DNA of 64,000 bases, from the NCBI RefSeq assembly GCF_963678635.1, contig NC_087067.1, positions 6,986,647 through 7,050,646 on the forward strand. Reading direction: 5' to 3'. A model generated the notes under the pieces. That model ran no database searches. It had not been told where the DNA came from and saw only the letters and a list, made by a program, of their open reading frames with translations. Position 1 is the first letter of the stretch. Each line of letters starts with the position of its first letter. Shown here one piece after another: positions 34,386-45,700 of this stretch. The DNA comes from Symsagittifera roscoffensis. Lineage: Eukaryota > Xenacoelomorpha > Acoela > Convolutidae. Position numbers and translations under genes: made by a program.

Positions 34386-35900
34386 TTGAAGCATATCTCA
34401 ACCCCTAATAAGCCAACAAAAAAGATATTGAAACGTCAGTTATCAAGAGGTCCCAAATTTAAGTCTTTTCTAAAAGCTTACAAAACTAGTGAGATGAGAG
34501 GATACTTTCCATACGAATGGTTTGATACTCTAACAAGCTCCATGAACAACAAATACTTCTGTATGATGATTTTGCGCTGAAATGAAGAAAAACAACACCT
34601 CCATTGAAAATACGACAATTTTCAGACGCTTCTCAAGAGCGGGTCAACAAAAGAGCAAGCAATGCAAAAACTCAGACAGAAAACTGCACTACAACTACCT
34701 GAAATGTATCCTGGAACGCTAAAATAAGACAACTTTTGCAATTTTTGGCTTTGGTGTAATACAAAAATGTCGTTCATACGCTTGAAACTATGCATGAAAT
34801 GATTGAGTTTATCATGAAAAAAGGATACACAAGCACTTGTTTGAAAAAAAAAACGAAAAGATGTCACCGATGGCACCTCAACTGTTTTACGAGAAAATCA
34901 GTGGCAAACAAAACGTTCATTCGACAATCAGACAGTTTCTGTAAATAAATCGTTGGGTTTGACACCAATCAACTGTATTTGAATTCGATGTGTCAGGATA
35001 TGTCTACAGGTTTGCATACGAAATGGAACTACAATGAGAAAACCCAATTCTTCAAGGCGAGGAAAAACTGAGTTCGATCGTTCGGAGATATGTTTATGCC
35101 ATATGATCATGTTTTCAAGCAATCAGGCCTCAATGCAAAATTGAAAAGTACTACTCTAGAGGAACTGAGAAAAAAACTGATTGCTTCTGTGTGTTGGATT
35201 CTTTAACCATTGTAAGTCGGTTTTGAAGCAATGCTTTATTAATTTCATTTTTTTTCTATGTCAAGTAATATGACTAAGATTAAATTTAAAAAAAAATTAG
35301 GCAATAAACCACCAAAAGATAAATGGACGAGTTTTAAAATAGCTATATTCCAATAAAAGGATGCTCCAGAGAGAAGAAATGTGGGAGCGTAGTTGGTGGG
35401 ATTAGTTTAAAAGCAGCAAAGAGTTGAAAAATCTCGTTCGAACAAACTTTTCATTCAAAATTTTTTATCCACCTCAAAAACGCAAAAGAAAAGAGATGTA
35501 ACAATATTTCGCTAGGTATAAGGCATTCTCATTGTTCCAGTTGAAATTGAAGCCAAATTATGAAACTTTCCGCGTATTTTCAAAAACATCGACTTTACAG
35601 AAGCGATATTGGGCTACAAAGGAAGAATATGCAGAGGAAAATAAGCTGACGAAACAACGCAACGAATAGTAATAGCGAGCTTCAATCTAACCAACGGCAC
35701 ACTTAATACATCACTCTTCATTTTTTACTTGGATCTTGTAGTACAGTGTTCAAAACATCATCGATTTCTACCAAGCACAAATGAAGTGTTGAACAGTTTT
35801 GTTCAGTATTTTGTTCATGTTAGTGGAGCCGGTGACCAGAATCCCTGATCTGATCCGGTTGCAAAAACGTTTGCGACAAAATAAACTCAAAAAAACTATC
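34386..35900 (+). pseudogene. Decayed protein-primed type B DNA polymerase (Polinton/virus-like)
   Basis: In three frames with many stops, phrases typical of DNA_pol_B_2 polymerases appear in the right order. MRGYFPYEWFD is at 34494-34526, the segment before the polymerase core. IVGFDTNQLYLNSMCQ, then DMSTG, is at 34949-35011 and matches the region ending with a Met-x-Thr-Gly motif. FPRIFKNIDF is at 35567-35596, and a GAGDQNP..DPVAKTF segment is near 35826. These polymerases copy linear DNA of Polinton/Maverick elements, adenoviruses and linear plasmids, using a protein primer. I did not find the integrase, ATPase or capsid genes of a Polinton nearby, nor terminal repeats, so the exact source is open. 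It is a non-functional relic. Confidence 0.65.
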
Positions 35901-36864
35901 AATAACCAGTTTTCAAGAGAATCAATTTTGTAGCTAAAACTTGTATTAAGTGGAGCTTATTAAAATTACTATAGAGCAGTGTGAATCATTTTAATAGGAT
36001 TTTTTGTACAACAGTATGTGAAGTTGAGAAAGATGAATTTGTTTCAGAACTTTTTCAAAATATTTTGCGACGATGTCAAAATTAAAGAACTCGAAATGGT
36101 GGCAGAGTTGTTCTACTTGGTTTTGTAAATGTTTTCTTCCCAGCAATTGAGCAGAATGGGCTAAAAAACGAACCCAGGACTGTCAAAACGACTTTAAAGT
36201 AGTTTCCAAACAGAACTTTTTCTCCATATTTGCTGCCCTAAACATGAAAATTATGACAAGCGACAACCAGCATAGTTCAAGAAGGAATTCAGATGCACTG
36301 GAATTTCGTGCCTAAGCATTAAAACTAAGAGATATTACAATAGTAAAAATCACAAGCTTTAATATAGCAGTAAAGGACTGAACAAACCTGGAACTGAAAA
36401 CTCTGGAGATGAACCGATCGCAAAATAATTGAAAAATAATGGATGGGGCACTGAACCTAAAATCCTAAAATCAATGAAAAGAGGGTTTAAAACTATAAAT
36501 CAAGCAGTTGCAACTTTTGAACGAACAAAAAACGATCGAGTAATTTTAACCCTAAACAAGATGAAATTTTTAAGAGTAATTATACCAAACTTGAATACGA
36601 TGCAGTCAAGTGACACCTTTTCTCTGAACTAAACAATTTTTTTGTAAATGACTTTTTTAAACGCTGCGCCAGAGTTAACAGCTCAAAACGTGTTTTATTC
36701 TTGATCCAGAAAACGTTTAGAATCTTGAGCATTAAAATCGTAAGTCTACCATCCAAGACTCTGAAAGCTATCTTAATACCTTGGAAAATTTTTTCCTCAT
36801 CCTTATACGTAGGACCTGTGCTGTACAGAATTTAAAACATCGTTTTGTCGGAAAAATCATGCGC
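35901..36864. other. Possible continuation of PolB relic; nothing certain
   Basis: Fragments on the plus strand (EVEKDEFVSELFQNILRRC near 36020) could be the decayed 3' end of the polymerase or an adjacent gene. No motif could be assigned. Confidence 0.3.
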
Positions 36865-37220
36865 CAATTTTTTTAAATTACCATCTGATACTTACCATCT
36901 TCACAATAGAAACCTTATCTTGTAACACTGGGAAATCTATTCCCTAAGTTATTACCTTGATTTTCTATTGCCAATCCTTATATTTAGGAAAATCTACACA
37001 CTATCCTAATACATTGGCAATTCTTGCGCCACATAAACTTACCATCTGAAACTTACCATCTGAGACATATGAACTACGTTAATACATTGGGAAAATGCTT
37101 ACCTATCATAATACATTGGAAAATATATTCACTAAGTTAATGTATATGGTGGTGAGCGGATAGTTTATCGCCTATGTTAATACATGGGGGCCAGCGCCAT
37201 ACCCGCCATTTGAATCCACC
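36865..37220 (+). repeat. Dispersed repeat family C, copy 3
   Basis: It opens with TTACCATCTGATACTTACCATC and has tandem units around TAATACATTGGGAAAA. It ends CGCCTATGTTAATACATGGG and GGCCAGCGCC. It has the same orientation as copy 2, and together they flank the polymerase relic about 4.2 kb apart. Confidence 0.7.
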
Positions 37221-38786
37221 ACATACTAGTAATGCATGCAATTTTGCTTGACGTATCTTTAAACAATAGCCTCAAGAGCCAAAAGCAGGCAAAATGTTAC
37301 AATTGCTTGTCTCCGAAAACTAAATTTGTATTTTTTCAAGCGAAGGACTTCTATTTTGGGCCCATACTATTGTTAATACACCTTATACATTTGTTTGAAA
37401 ATTTTTTTAAAGTTTTTTCCCCTAATACAGGATGATATAAAATCACGTTTTTGTAAAAACCCTTTCTATTTTGACAAAAAATTGAGTTATTGAAGTAAAT
37501 TTTTTTGCAGAAAGCATCAAAAGCCTCCAAAGTGTGATGAAATTTTTACTTTCACGTGTGTTTTTGTAGAAAATGAATTTCCAATGAAATTTGACTTGAA
37601 CAATTTTTTACAGCAATGATATAAAATAACCGAATAAAAAGGGCTTAAACAAAGTTTTCAAAATCTTTTTTATTCAAATTGGTTAACTTTGCACAAAACA
37701 TGTTGAAGAAACGTTGTGATTATTCTTACATGAATTGATCTTGTTTGCCCGAAAAAAACTGAGCCGTTAGACGGGTGTAGTTTTGATTTAAAATTAATTT
37801 TGCGATATAAACTGCACCATAGAAGTACTGACAAAAGTCCACACATTAAGTCAAAGTTTCATGCCACCATTGAAAACATATATTTTTATAGAATAAATGA
37901 CAGCAATGTTAGAAATTCGAGAGTCAAAAAAGTTCTAAGCTAAGGTATTTTCTCGGTTTCCATTTTTTTGATTTTTTGAGTTCTCTAAAACTTCGTTTAC
38001 TGATCGTAAGACCAAATACTAAATAGTTTTCGTCAGAATCGCAATTAGTTTTAGATTTGCTTTTACCATAAATTTGCTATGCTACATTTTCCCTGAATTT
38101 TTAGAGAAAAATAGTTTTGCGATTAGTCTTTAATATTATTCAACTTTACTAGATCAAAATTGATTTGTCTCAGATCTGTTTGCTGCAAATTTTTGAGTTG
38201 TATGATGCATGGGCAAGTTATAGAAAGGAAACAGTCATTTTGGTTGTCAAAACTGTTTTTAGAGCAATTTGGCTCACTTGTTGGCTCAGTGAATCAATGG
38301 AAGATTTTATTTGGTCAGAACTGAGTTTCTTAGTTTAGTTTCTTCTAACTCTAAATCAGGAAAGAACTGAAAGCTTCAACTGGTCTGTTTCCTTGAATTC
38401 GTTGAGTTTTCCAACTTTCTGCGGGCTATATTTTTTTGAGAAGACTGCAGACGAATAGAGCTTGCATAACTCACTAGTTTTGCGAGGTTACCTTTGAACC
38501 ATTTTTGATTTTTGACTGCTGATATGTCAGTTTCATCCCACTCATCATGTTTTGTTTTCTAAATATTTGTGCTCTGTATGGTTTTTTCACACAAGTTTGG
38601 ATCTGTTAACTAACCGCTTTGATTGAAACTTTCCTATCTTAATTGTATCGAGGTATTGAGCTCAACTTTTAAAAAGTCCTTTGAGATCTAAAGTTTAGTA
38701 AAATGCAGTAACTGGCACTATTTACTCTAAAATATAGGATGCGAATACCGGATAAGAGGTCATTTCATTCGGATCAGAAAATGTTC
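37221..38786. other. No gene seen
   Basis: AT-rich. A fragment near 38565 (AAATATTTGTGCTCTGTATG) resembles the left end of repeat family A. No exon or RNA gene recognised. Confidence 0.35.
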
Positions 38787-39244
38787 CCCGGGTCGAGGTC
38801 CGCGACTAAATTTTCGACTTTGTGGGTTGCGGAAATGCTGATTCCGCGACCAAAAATATATAGTCTGGACATGGTTTTAAGTCGCGGACAAACCTGTGGA
38901 AAAACCGTATCTCGGTCGTGATGGTCGAAAAATTAATCGCGGCGGTCGAAAAAGTAGTCTATTTATATATAATCCATGTAATTAAAAGTCTATATATAAA
39001 AATTTTCCGAGCACCGCGGTTAGTTTTTCGACCGCCGCGACTAAGTTTCCTCCGGTCGCGCCGGTCGCGGTTAACTTTCGCTCGGTCGCGCCGGTCGCGG
39101 ACACATTGCTTTGGTCCGCAAATTCTAGAAATAACAAATTTTGTTCTCGGCTGTCTGGAAATTCCCATTTTCGGTCGCTGCAGTCTGGAAATACCAAACT
39201 TTGGTCGCGACCGACTGATTATAATACCACAACCTCTGCCCGGG
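38787..39244. mobile_element. CpG-rich CCCGGG-ended TIR element, 458 bp
   Basis: The element begins CCCGGGTCGAGGTCCGCGAC and ends ACAACCTCTGCCCGGG, an imperfect inverted repeat. It is flanked by TC on both sides (38785-38786 and 39245-39246). The interior is unusually G+C and CpG rich for this genome, with repeated GGTCGCG and its complement CGCGACC, so much of it can fold back. It shares terminal CCCGGG and a 2-bp duplication with family B, but has a different interior. No coding frame; non-autonomous. Confidence 0.8.
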
Positions 39245-39589
39245 TCTAAATTGACTTGAAGCAACCAATTTTAACACATTAATTGTTGCTAAAAACTTAC
39301 TACCCTATTTTTTAAAACTTTTTTAGCGTGTGTGAGCGTGTAGCAGAATACTCTTGGCTCTTGGTTATCTCACTCGAGAATATCTATTCATTAATCGCTC
39401 TGTTTAGTATTTTTAAAAAGTAGCTGAACACGTAGCGGTTTTTTGGAGCGGTTTTTTGAACTGTTATGGCTAGCGAACTCATAGTTTTCATCGAAAACCG
39501 ATTACAACCGCAGTGACAAAATGGATTAAAATCGATTACAGATTAACGTAAGTATACAATTGATTTATCGCCAAAACAATCGATTTTTC

Positions 39590-39745
39590 TATTGTGTAAA
39601 ACCTGTATATAATCTGTTGATAATCTGCATAATGTCAGTATATGATCTTTATACAATAAAACCTGTAGATAATCTGAAGATAATATGTAAATAGTCTGTT
39701 GATAGTAAGCGCATAATCTGTATAAAATCGTTATCAAATTGTTCA
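39590..39745. repeat. Degenerate microsatellite (TAATCTGTATA type)
   Basis: Repeated units such as GTATATAATCTGTTGATAAT and GATAATCTGCATAATG at 10-13 bp spacing. Confidence 0.65.
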
Positions 39746-40239
39746 TTATGCCGAAAAGCTACAGGGTCGTAACAATTTCAGTTTTGACCATTCGAAAAAT
39801 AATTTAATAATTTTTTAGACAAATTCAACACAAATTTGCAATCAAGTGAATTTTTCCTCCGTTTATACTGAGCTGAACTCACTTGAGGAAAAATGGTTAC
39901 CACAAACTACAAGTTTTAAGAGATCCCTGTAAAAGTTTGCAATCTAAAGGTTTCCGTGGTAATAAAATTAGTTTTTTTAACTTCCATTAACTTCTTCAAA
40001 TGCGATTTAAAAGATCAACCTGTTCAGCCGCAATTTTGTGAGAAAAACATAAATAGAAAATGAGAGAAATTTTAAAAAAGCAATTTACTTTTTGCTGCAA
40101 CTTATTTACACAAATGCAACTCAAACATCAGTACAAAAATTTCAGTAAAAGCCTACATTATAATTTTTTTTCAATATGCTCATTCTATCTGACTGGCGAG
40201 AATGTTGAGAAAATAAGTTTTCAATCTGTATTTAATATG

Positions 40240-40385
40240 TAGATAGTCTGTATAAAATTTGTATGTATTCTGTATATAGTCTGTATATAATCTGAATATA
40301 ATCAGTAAGTTTTCTCTAGATAATCTCCAGATATTTTGTAGCTAATGTATATATAATCTGTTTATAGTATGCATAAAATTAGAAC
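40240..40385. repeat. Degenerate microsatellite, second block
   Basis: Units such as TCTGTATATAGTCTGTATAT and AATCTGAATATAATC recur. The same motif as the block 600 bp upstream; both may belong to one old element spanning 39.5-40.4 kb. Confidence 0.65.
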
Positions 40386-40659
40386 TTATGCGTGGCAAAT
40401 TATAACTTATCCCGCTCTAAAAACTAATCCATATCGAATTGAAACAAGCTAAAAGGTCATATTAATTTCCTATATTACTCAAACTATCAGATTTGCCCTT
40501 CCATATTGGCTCTTGGGAGAGTAAAATTGTTCTAACTCTGTTTGAGTTTTAAGTTTTCCAAAACTTGCTATTTTGATATCTTTTTCGGAAAGGGTGATAA
40601 AAAATCGACTTTTACCTTTTTAGCTCATTTTTGCCTCAAACATAAATATTGTTTCGTCT

Positions 40660-41105
40660 ATCGAAGAACCTGACGGAATATTTTTTTGCTGGGGTCGTTT
40701 CTTTCTTCAGACAAAGTTCGACTAGCCATTCTTGACAAACTTTTAATATATTATGTGAAAGTTATTGTTGTCTTGAGCTCAAATTTATGCTCAAGAATGG
40801 CTAGTTAACTAGCCATTCTTGACAAACTTTTAATATATTATGTGAAAGTTATTGTTGTCTTGAGCTCAAATTTATAATAAAGATGAAACACGTTAGTGGA
40901 AGTTTAGTTGATCCAAAATGATTGAAGCAGGCTATCTGCCATAATTTTATGTTACTAGTCGCAAAATATATCACTTTGTACTTTATATGCTTTAATTTTT
41001 TGAAAAATCCATCAATTGTTATAAATCGAACATTGCTTCATAGAACTTAAAAAGCAGTCGTAACAATCAAGTTTTTGCCCTGATACGAGCAGTCGTGTAT
41101 TAAAA
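40660..41105 (+). repeat. Dispersed repeat family A, copy 4
   Basis: It opens at TATCGAAGAACCTGACGGAA, followed by ATATTTTTTTGCTGGGGTCG, and closes at TTTTTGCCCTGATACGAGCA and GTCGTG. Most of the central core is deleted, and it holds the 68-bp exact duplication described separately. Confidence 0.7.
40721..40875. repeat. Exact 68-bp direct repeat around a 32-bp palindrome
   Basis: Bases 40721-40788 and 40808-40875 are identical. At their junction, 40791-40822 is a perfect palindrome centred on AGTT|AACT. The identity means a very recent event, probably fold-back or template switching within a family A copy, or an assembly artefact. Confidence 0.85.
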
Positions 41106-41159
41106 GTGATATAACACTAACTGATCAAGTGATATAAAACTGACATAGAAAAATATTTA

Positions 41160-41645
41160 CGCATTTTTGCCTGCTGTTTCTTCCCATCTTGCCGCGCGAG
41201 ATGATTTTGGTTTATCATATTGCAGTTTGATTTGATAGGTTCTAAGGAATGTAATTTTCAGCAAAACTTAACAATTTTCTAACCTAAATATTAAAGAACC
41301 CTGGGTTTACTAATAGCGCGTTGTTAATGCGGCATTTTAATAAATTCAGAAATTGTATGGTTATATGAATAATTACGCGTGTTATAAGAACTAACTTTAT
41401 TGCGCTTTATTTGTCTCATATTGATCATTTTGGCAATCTTCAATTTTTACGAAAAATAATAGTACGTGAATTAAATTTTAAAGTTGAGCTCAAATTAACA
41501 ATATTTTTGGATGGTTTTAAAAAATCAGTCAAAAAATGCTAGTAAATAAGTCAAAGAATGCCTGGATAAAAAACCAAAAAACCACCAGAACACAAATATT
41601 CCGTCACTTTCTTCGAAAGCCGGAACTTGAAATAGATGTTTCAAG
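41160..41645 (-). repeat. Dispersed repeat family A, copy 5 (reversed)
   Basis: On the minus strand it begins GTTCCGGCTTTCGAAGAAAG, TGACGGAATATTTGTGTTCT. It contains the TGCCAAAATGATCAATATGA core. It faces copy 4 tail to tail with about 55 bp between. Confidence 0.7.
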
Positions 41646-42320
41646 ATGATACGACTACTATTTTACGGTTTTATACAGCATCTAGCATATTTTTTCTTAA
41701 TTTTTGAGACGCTTTCTTATTCCGAGGCTCGTTGGAGTGGAACTTTCTATGAAATCAAGGTTGCATAAAAATCCGATTTAAATAAATAGAAGTCTTTTTT
41801 GATTTAAATTGATTTTTTTCTATATAAACCCGATTTTTTTTCAAAAACTGCTGGATATCTTGGAAACATCAAAAAAATTGTTGAAAAATTTATTGAAATG
41901 AAGGATATTATGGAAACAGTTGATCAACTTTCACTTTTGTTGTAGATATTTTTTAGAAAAGACCAGTTTTACAAAACTGGTGGGTAAGCGTTGTCGTGTA
42001 ATTGGGAGAAAAACACGCCATTAACGGAGAAAATTTGGATGTTCCCTTCTTTGATTTAAACCGAACAAAACTCTGATTAAAAACAAGATTAGAGTCGGAT
42101 TTAAATCATTGATTTCAATCAATTTTTTTAAACCAAACAAACCTATATGAAGCACCTCGGTATCAATAAGCATAAGCAAAAAAGATAAATCTTTGAAGTA
42201 ATGAAGACATGATATATCCAACAAACGAGTCGGTATATTTGCTCTGAAACTTCAAGTGTGTTCATGGTTTCTTTCCGTCGTGATGTATCTCTTTCCGAAG
42301 TATCTCAAACTGTTGCCATC
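41646..42320. other. No gene seen
   Basis: AT-rich sequence downstream of the small membrane-protein ORF; no repeat or domain recognised. Confidence 0.35.
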
Positions 42321-42701
42321 TTAAGCTTCAGCGAAACCAGGGATGCACACTTTGATGACAGTATCTGGCTTGGCGATTTTCAAAATTGGTGGTTGTTGAA
42401 TAAGAAAGCGTTTTGTTGGTATCACTGAACAAAATGACGACTCCATATTGGCTTCTTGGTTGAGTCCTGCAGCTACGAAAGAACTCCTCTCCTCGCTTAT
42501 TTTGAAGAGGGGTCCGCTTGGAGCTCTGAAGCTTTGGAACTCTTTCTGTAGGTGATCATGTTTTGCCGCCCGACAAAAGTAGTAGACCAGACAGGAAATA
42601 GAAGCCGAAACCAGTAAAAGTAGCTGTAGTCCCAAAACTAAAGCAGAAACACTCGTTGGGCTCATGGTTGATCCGTTTGTTTTTAATATCGTGAAAATCA
42701 C
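42321..42701 (-). CDS. Small single-pass membrane protein
   Basis: A 126-codon frame whose second ATG (42663-42665, MSPTSVSALVLG) is the better start, because the upstream duplicate of this region lacks a continuing frame. That gives 113 residues. A hydrophobic span at residues about 5-29 (ALVLGLQLLLLVSASISC, LVYYF) is followed by CRAAKHDH, so it would anchor near its N-terminus with a cytoplasmic tail. The tail has several Pro, Ser and basic residues (FRAPSGPLFKISEERSSF). G+C and codon use are clearly higher than in flanking DNA, which supports a real host gene. It could be a complete small gene or the last exon of a larger one. No family recognised. Confidence 0.6.
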   Translation of the reverse strand: MIFTILKTNGSTMSPTSVSALVLGLQLLLLVSASISCLVYYFCRAAKHDHLQKEFQSFRAPSGPLFKISEERSSFVAAGLNQEANMESSFCSVIPTKRFLIQQPPILKIAKPDTVIKVCIPGFAEA

Positions 42702-42850
42702 TTTAAATATATATTAAGAATTAAAAAATCAAAGTTCAGATAAAATTATCATTTGAGGAGTTTTAAAATGATCCTTTTTCTTTGTCGCGGAATTTCGCCG
42801 ACTTGAAACTTAAAAATATTTCGGTTTTAGTCAGGCATTACTGTTTTCTA
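42660..42850. repeat. Upstream-region duplication, copy near the ORF
   Basis: Includes GATCCGTTTGTTTTTAATAT and TTGTCGCGGAATTTCGCCGA, covering the start codon and about 185 bp upstream of the membrane-protein ORF. Strongly similar to 43305-43474. Confidence 0.75.
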
Positions 42851-43304
42851 AGTCAAATGCGAGATTAAAGAAAATGGCGAATATATTTAAAATAATGACA
42901 AATCAAGTTAAAAACCTGAATTAACTGTTGACGTAAAGGGAAAAAAAGGCATCAGCTTTTAAAAACCAGACAGCTTTGATCATCTATAAGAGTATAGTCC
43001 ATAGAAAAAGAAATCAATATATTTAAAATAATTTAAAAGTTAATTATTTTGTGGCTGTCGTTGGAATCAATTGGCGGCACAAATATTGTTCCTCGAAAAA
43101 AGTGAAGAACAATTATTTCGGGTCTATGCAAAAGAGATTTATATACTTAAAAATAGGTTAAATTAAAAATGAATTCTGTTAAAAATTTTGCGGCATCGAA
43201 AAAACATGTAGTATTTTTAGACCCAAATGAATAGTTTTTGAATCATACCTTTAAATTTTTAAGCATTCTTGTCATACCACTTGTCATATCCAAAACTGAA
43301 GCAT

Positions 43305-43474
43305 GATTGATCCGTTTATTTTTAATATCGTGAAAACGACTTAAAATATATATTCAGAATTAAAAAATCTAATTTCAGATAATATTGTCATTTGTGGAGT
43401 TTTAAAATGAGCCTTATTTTTTGTCGCGGAATTTCGACGACTTGAAATTTTAAAATATTTCTGTCAGGCATATG
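43305..43474. repeat. Upstream-region duplication, distal copy
   Basis: Direct repeat of 42660-42850 (GATCCGTTTATTTTTAATAT, TTGTCGCGGAATTTCGACGA). Similarity stops at GTCAGGCAT, exactly where the Gypsy element's LTR begins, so that element inserted at or near this point. Confidence 0.75.
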
Positions 43475-43582
43475 ATCTTTGTTAATCTTCAAGGCCATCC
43501 ATCTGGTCTCTGACTAACTATGTATAAATTATATATAAATATAAAAACTTAACAAGGTTTCGTGCCATTCCGGCCGGATGAC
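43472..43582 (-). repeat. 3' LTR of Gypsy element (about 111 bp)
   Basis: On the minus strand it starts TCATCCGGCCGGAATGGCAC and ends CTTGAAGATTAACAAAGATC-AT. It matches 49224-49318 and 52478-52587 over its whole length. Sequences diverge immediately outside on both sides, which defines the boundaries to within a few bases. Confidence 0.8.
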
Positions 43583-44899
43583 TTTCCCCCTCATGAAAAC
43601 AAACGGAGTTTTTTCCGTCCCAGTGGGACCAAATTTGAGTTTTATAGTCCCTGTGGAACTGGAGTTTTATAGTCCCTGTGAGACTTACTAGATAGCTTCT
43701 CCTCAATTTTGTTGTTTGGTGTTGTCCTGAGAATGTTTTCTTGCCTCCGCGAGTGTTGTTTTTGTGCTCGTTACGTCATTCGCTTTGGTCGACGGCGCTG
43801 TTTGAGTTTCCTCCTCCTGATGGATTTTCTTATTTTCCTCTGTGGTATAAGCTTCGTCTTTCGGTATGTTGTCTTCTTGTGTGTTGTTTTCTTTGGGTTT
43901 TCCGAAGGGGAGACCAAATCTATCACACTTATTGCGTCGCTGTCTTTTTGTTTTGACATGATTGCTTCTAGGAAGTTTATACCTGCGAGGAGCTCAGTAG
44001 AATATTTCACAAACCCTATTTCACAAAATTCTTGACGCTGTTGTTACCTGAAGTTCCCGTGTTTTGTTGTGTGCCCGTGTTCTGTCGCTGTGGGGCGCAA
44101 TTAAAAACTTTCGAGGCGAAACAATGGTATTGATTGTGACCGGGTTTCCCAATGCTAAATTGAGTGTGGCCCGTCGATTCCCTGAGGATATTCGTGTCGG
44201 TTCTGCGCTTGGTGCAGGTTGCGGCGTTGCGGTGTTGTTTTTGTGTCTTGTTGTTTAGGGGAGGGTGCCTTATTCTCCGATGCGGTGAATGATCATCCGT
44301 CGCTTGATGAGGGTTCAGTTTCGGTTCCCTTTTTGTCCTCGATTTTTAGTGTGATGCCTCTAGCTTGTGTGCGGTTGGGTTTTCCGCACGTCATCTTTCC
44401 TATCTGTGGTTTTGCTTTTGGCTTCTTTTCCGATTCAAAGTCCTTCTTGATTTGTAGTTTCTTCCGGGAGAGCTTCTTTGGAACTCCTGTCTTTGCGTCT
44501 TCTTTGAACATTTGGTGCATTTGGTTTTTCGATGTCTAAAAAACGTAAGCTTGGTCCTGTTTTCCTAGCTGATTTATATGCCACCTAATCACTTAGCCGG
44601 GACGATCTGCATGGTTCATATACTTTTCGGTTTGGTACAAATGCGAGATCACTGTTTCTTAGTAAGCGAGGCTGTTTAATTTTAGTCTGTACCCTGGCCG
44701 TGTGCAATGTAAAGGTCAAAACACTACCATCTTTTGATTTTTTTGTTCAAATGTTTTTGGGTCCTTATCTTTTTTTGAGATACCAACTTTATTTGGGGCT
44801 ATCTGCTGTTTTGTTGTTTGATGTTTGTGTCCAATTGTTTTTTGTGTTCCCTTGTATCTGAGATTTAAGGCTTCCTTTTCTTTAACTAGGGAATATCTT

Positions 44900-45700
44900 T
44901 TTCTCACACCTGTGTTACTCTTCGTAGTGGATTCCCCGTCCTTCAGGGACTTGTTTTATTGTTCTGGGAGATTCCTTTTGGTCGCCGTACTATCATTACT
45001 TCCGTTTCAGACCCACGTTAAAGGTAGTGCAAGTTGCCTGGTTGGAATGGGGTATACATCAAGTTTTTTCCATTTAAACAAGTGTGTTTTTCATTTTCTC
45101 AGCTGAGGTTGTTCGATCAACTACTTGTGACTAAGTTGGATAGTGGTGTCTTGGGCTTTTGGCCCATGTGGGCTTCGAAAGGAGACATTTTGTTGTTTTT
45201 TGTGGTGTTATTCTTAATGTTTTTTTTTTGAGTTCAGCTTGGTCCGAGGCTAACTTATATGAGCTGTTATTAGTGTCTATTCGTAAAACCCCCAACCTGC
45301 GTTCCAGTGTTTGGAGCAACTGCTGCCGCTCAAACTCTTACTAAATTCCATCTGGTCTTTATCTCGTCTTTGTGTGTTGTCCGAAAACAAGTTTTCAGGA
45401 AATTTGAGTGTTTATCTGCATGGAATGAGTTCTCTGTCGTCTCGAGCTGTTTGTAGCGAGGTTGATGTTGTTGGTGGCGGGCTTGTTGGCGTAGGTAGCG
45501 CGAGTCTTCCAGCGTTTGTGTGCGGTCGTTTGCGTTCTTCTAAGCCAGCGTGGCTCCGACAGACTCTCTTCCCGATCGGACTATCCTCTCCACACGTTCT
45601 CAGGGTTTTGTCCTATGGGGGTTATTTTTGAGAAACTGCCTTCCCCGCTGGTCCGTGCATTATCGGGGATATATTCACCTCTGGGGCGTTTTGTTTAATT
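44900..45700 (-). pseudogene. Integrase region of Gypsy element
   Basis: The minus strand near 45134-45189 encodes MSPFEAHMGQKPKTPLSNL, the typical segment after the catalytic core of animal Gypsy integrases. Integrase inserts the element cDNA into chromosomes. The DDE core upstream is frameshifted and I could not place all three acidic residues. Confidence 0.65.
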
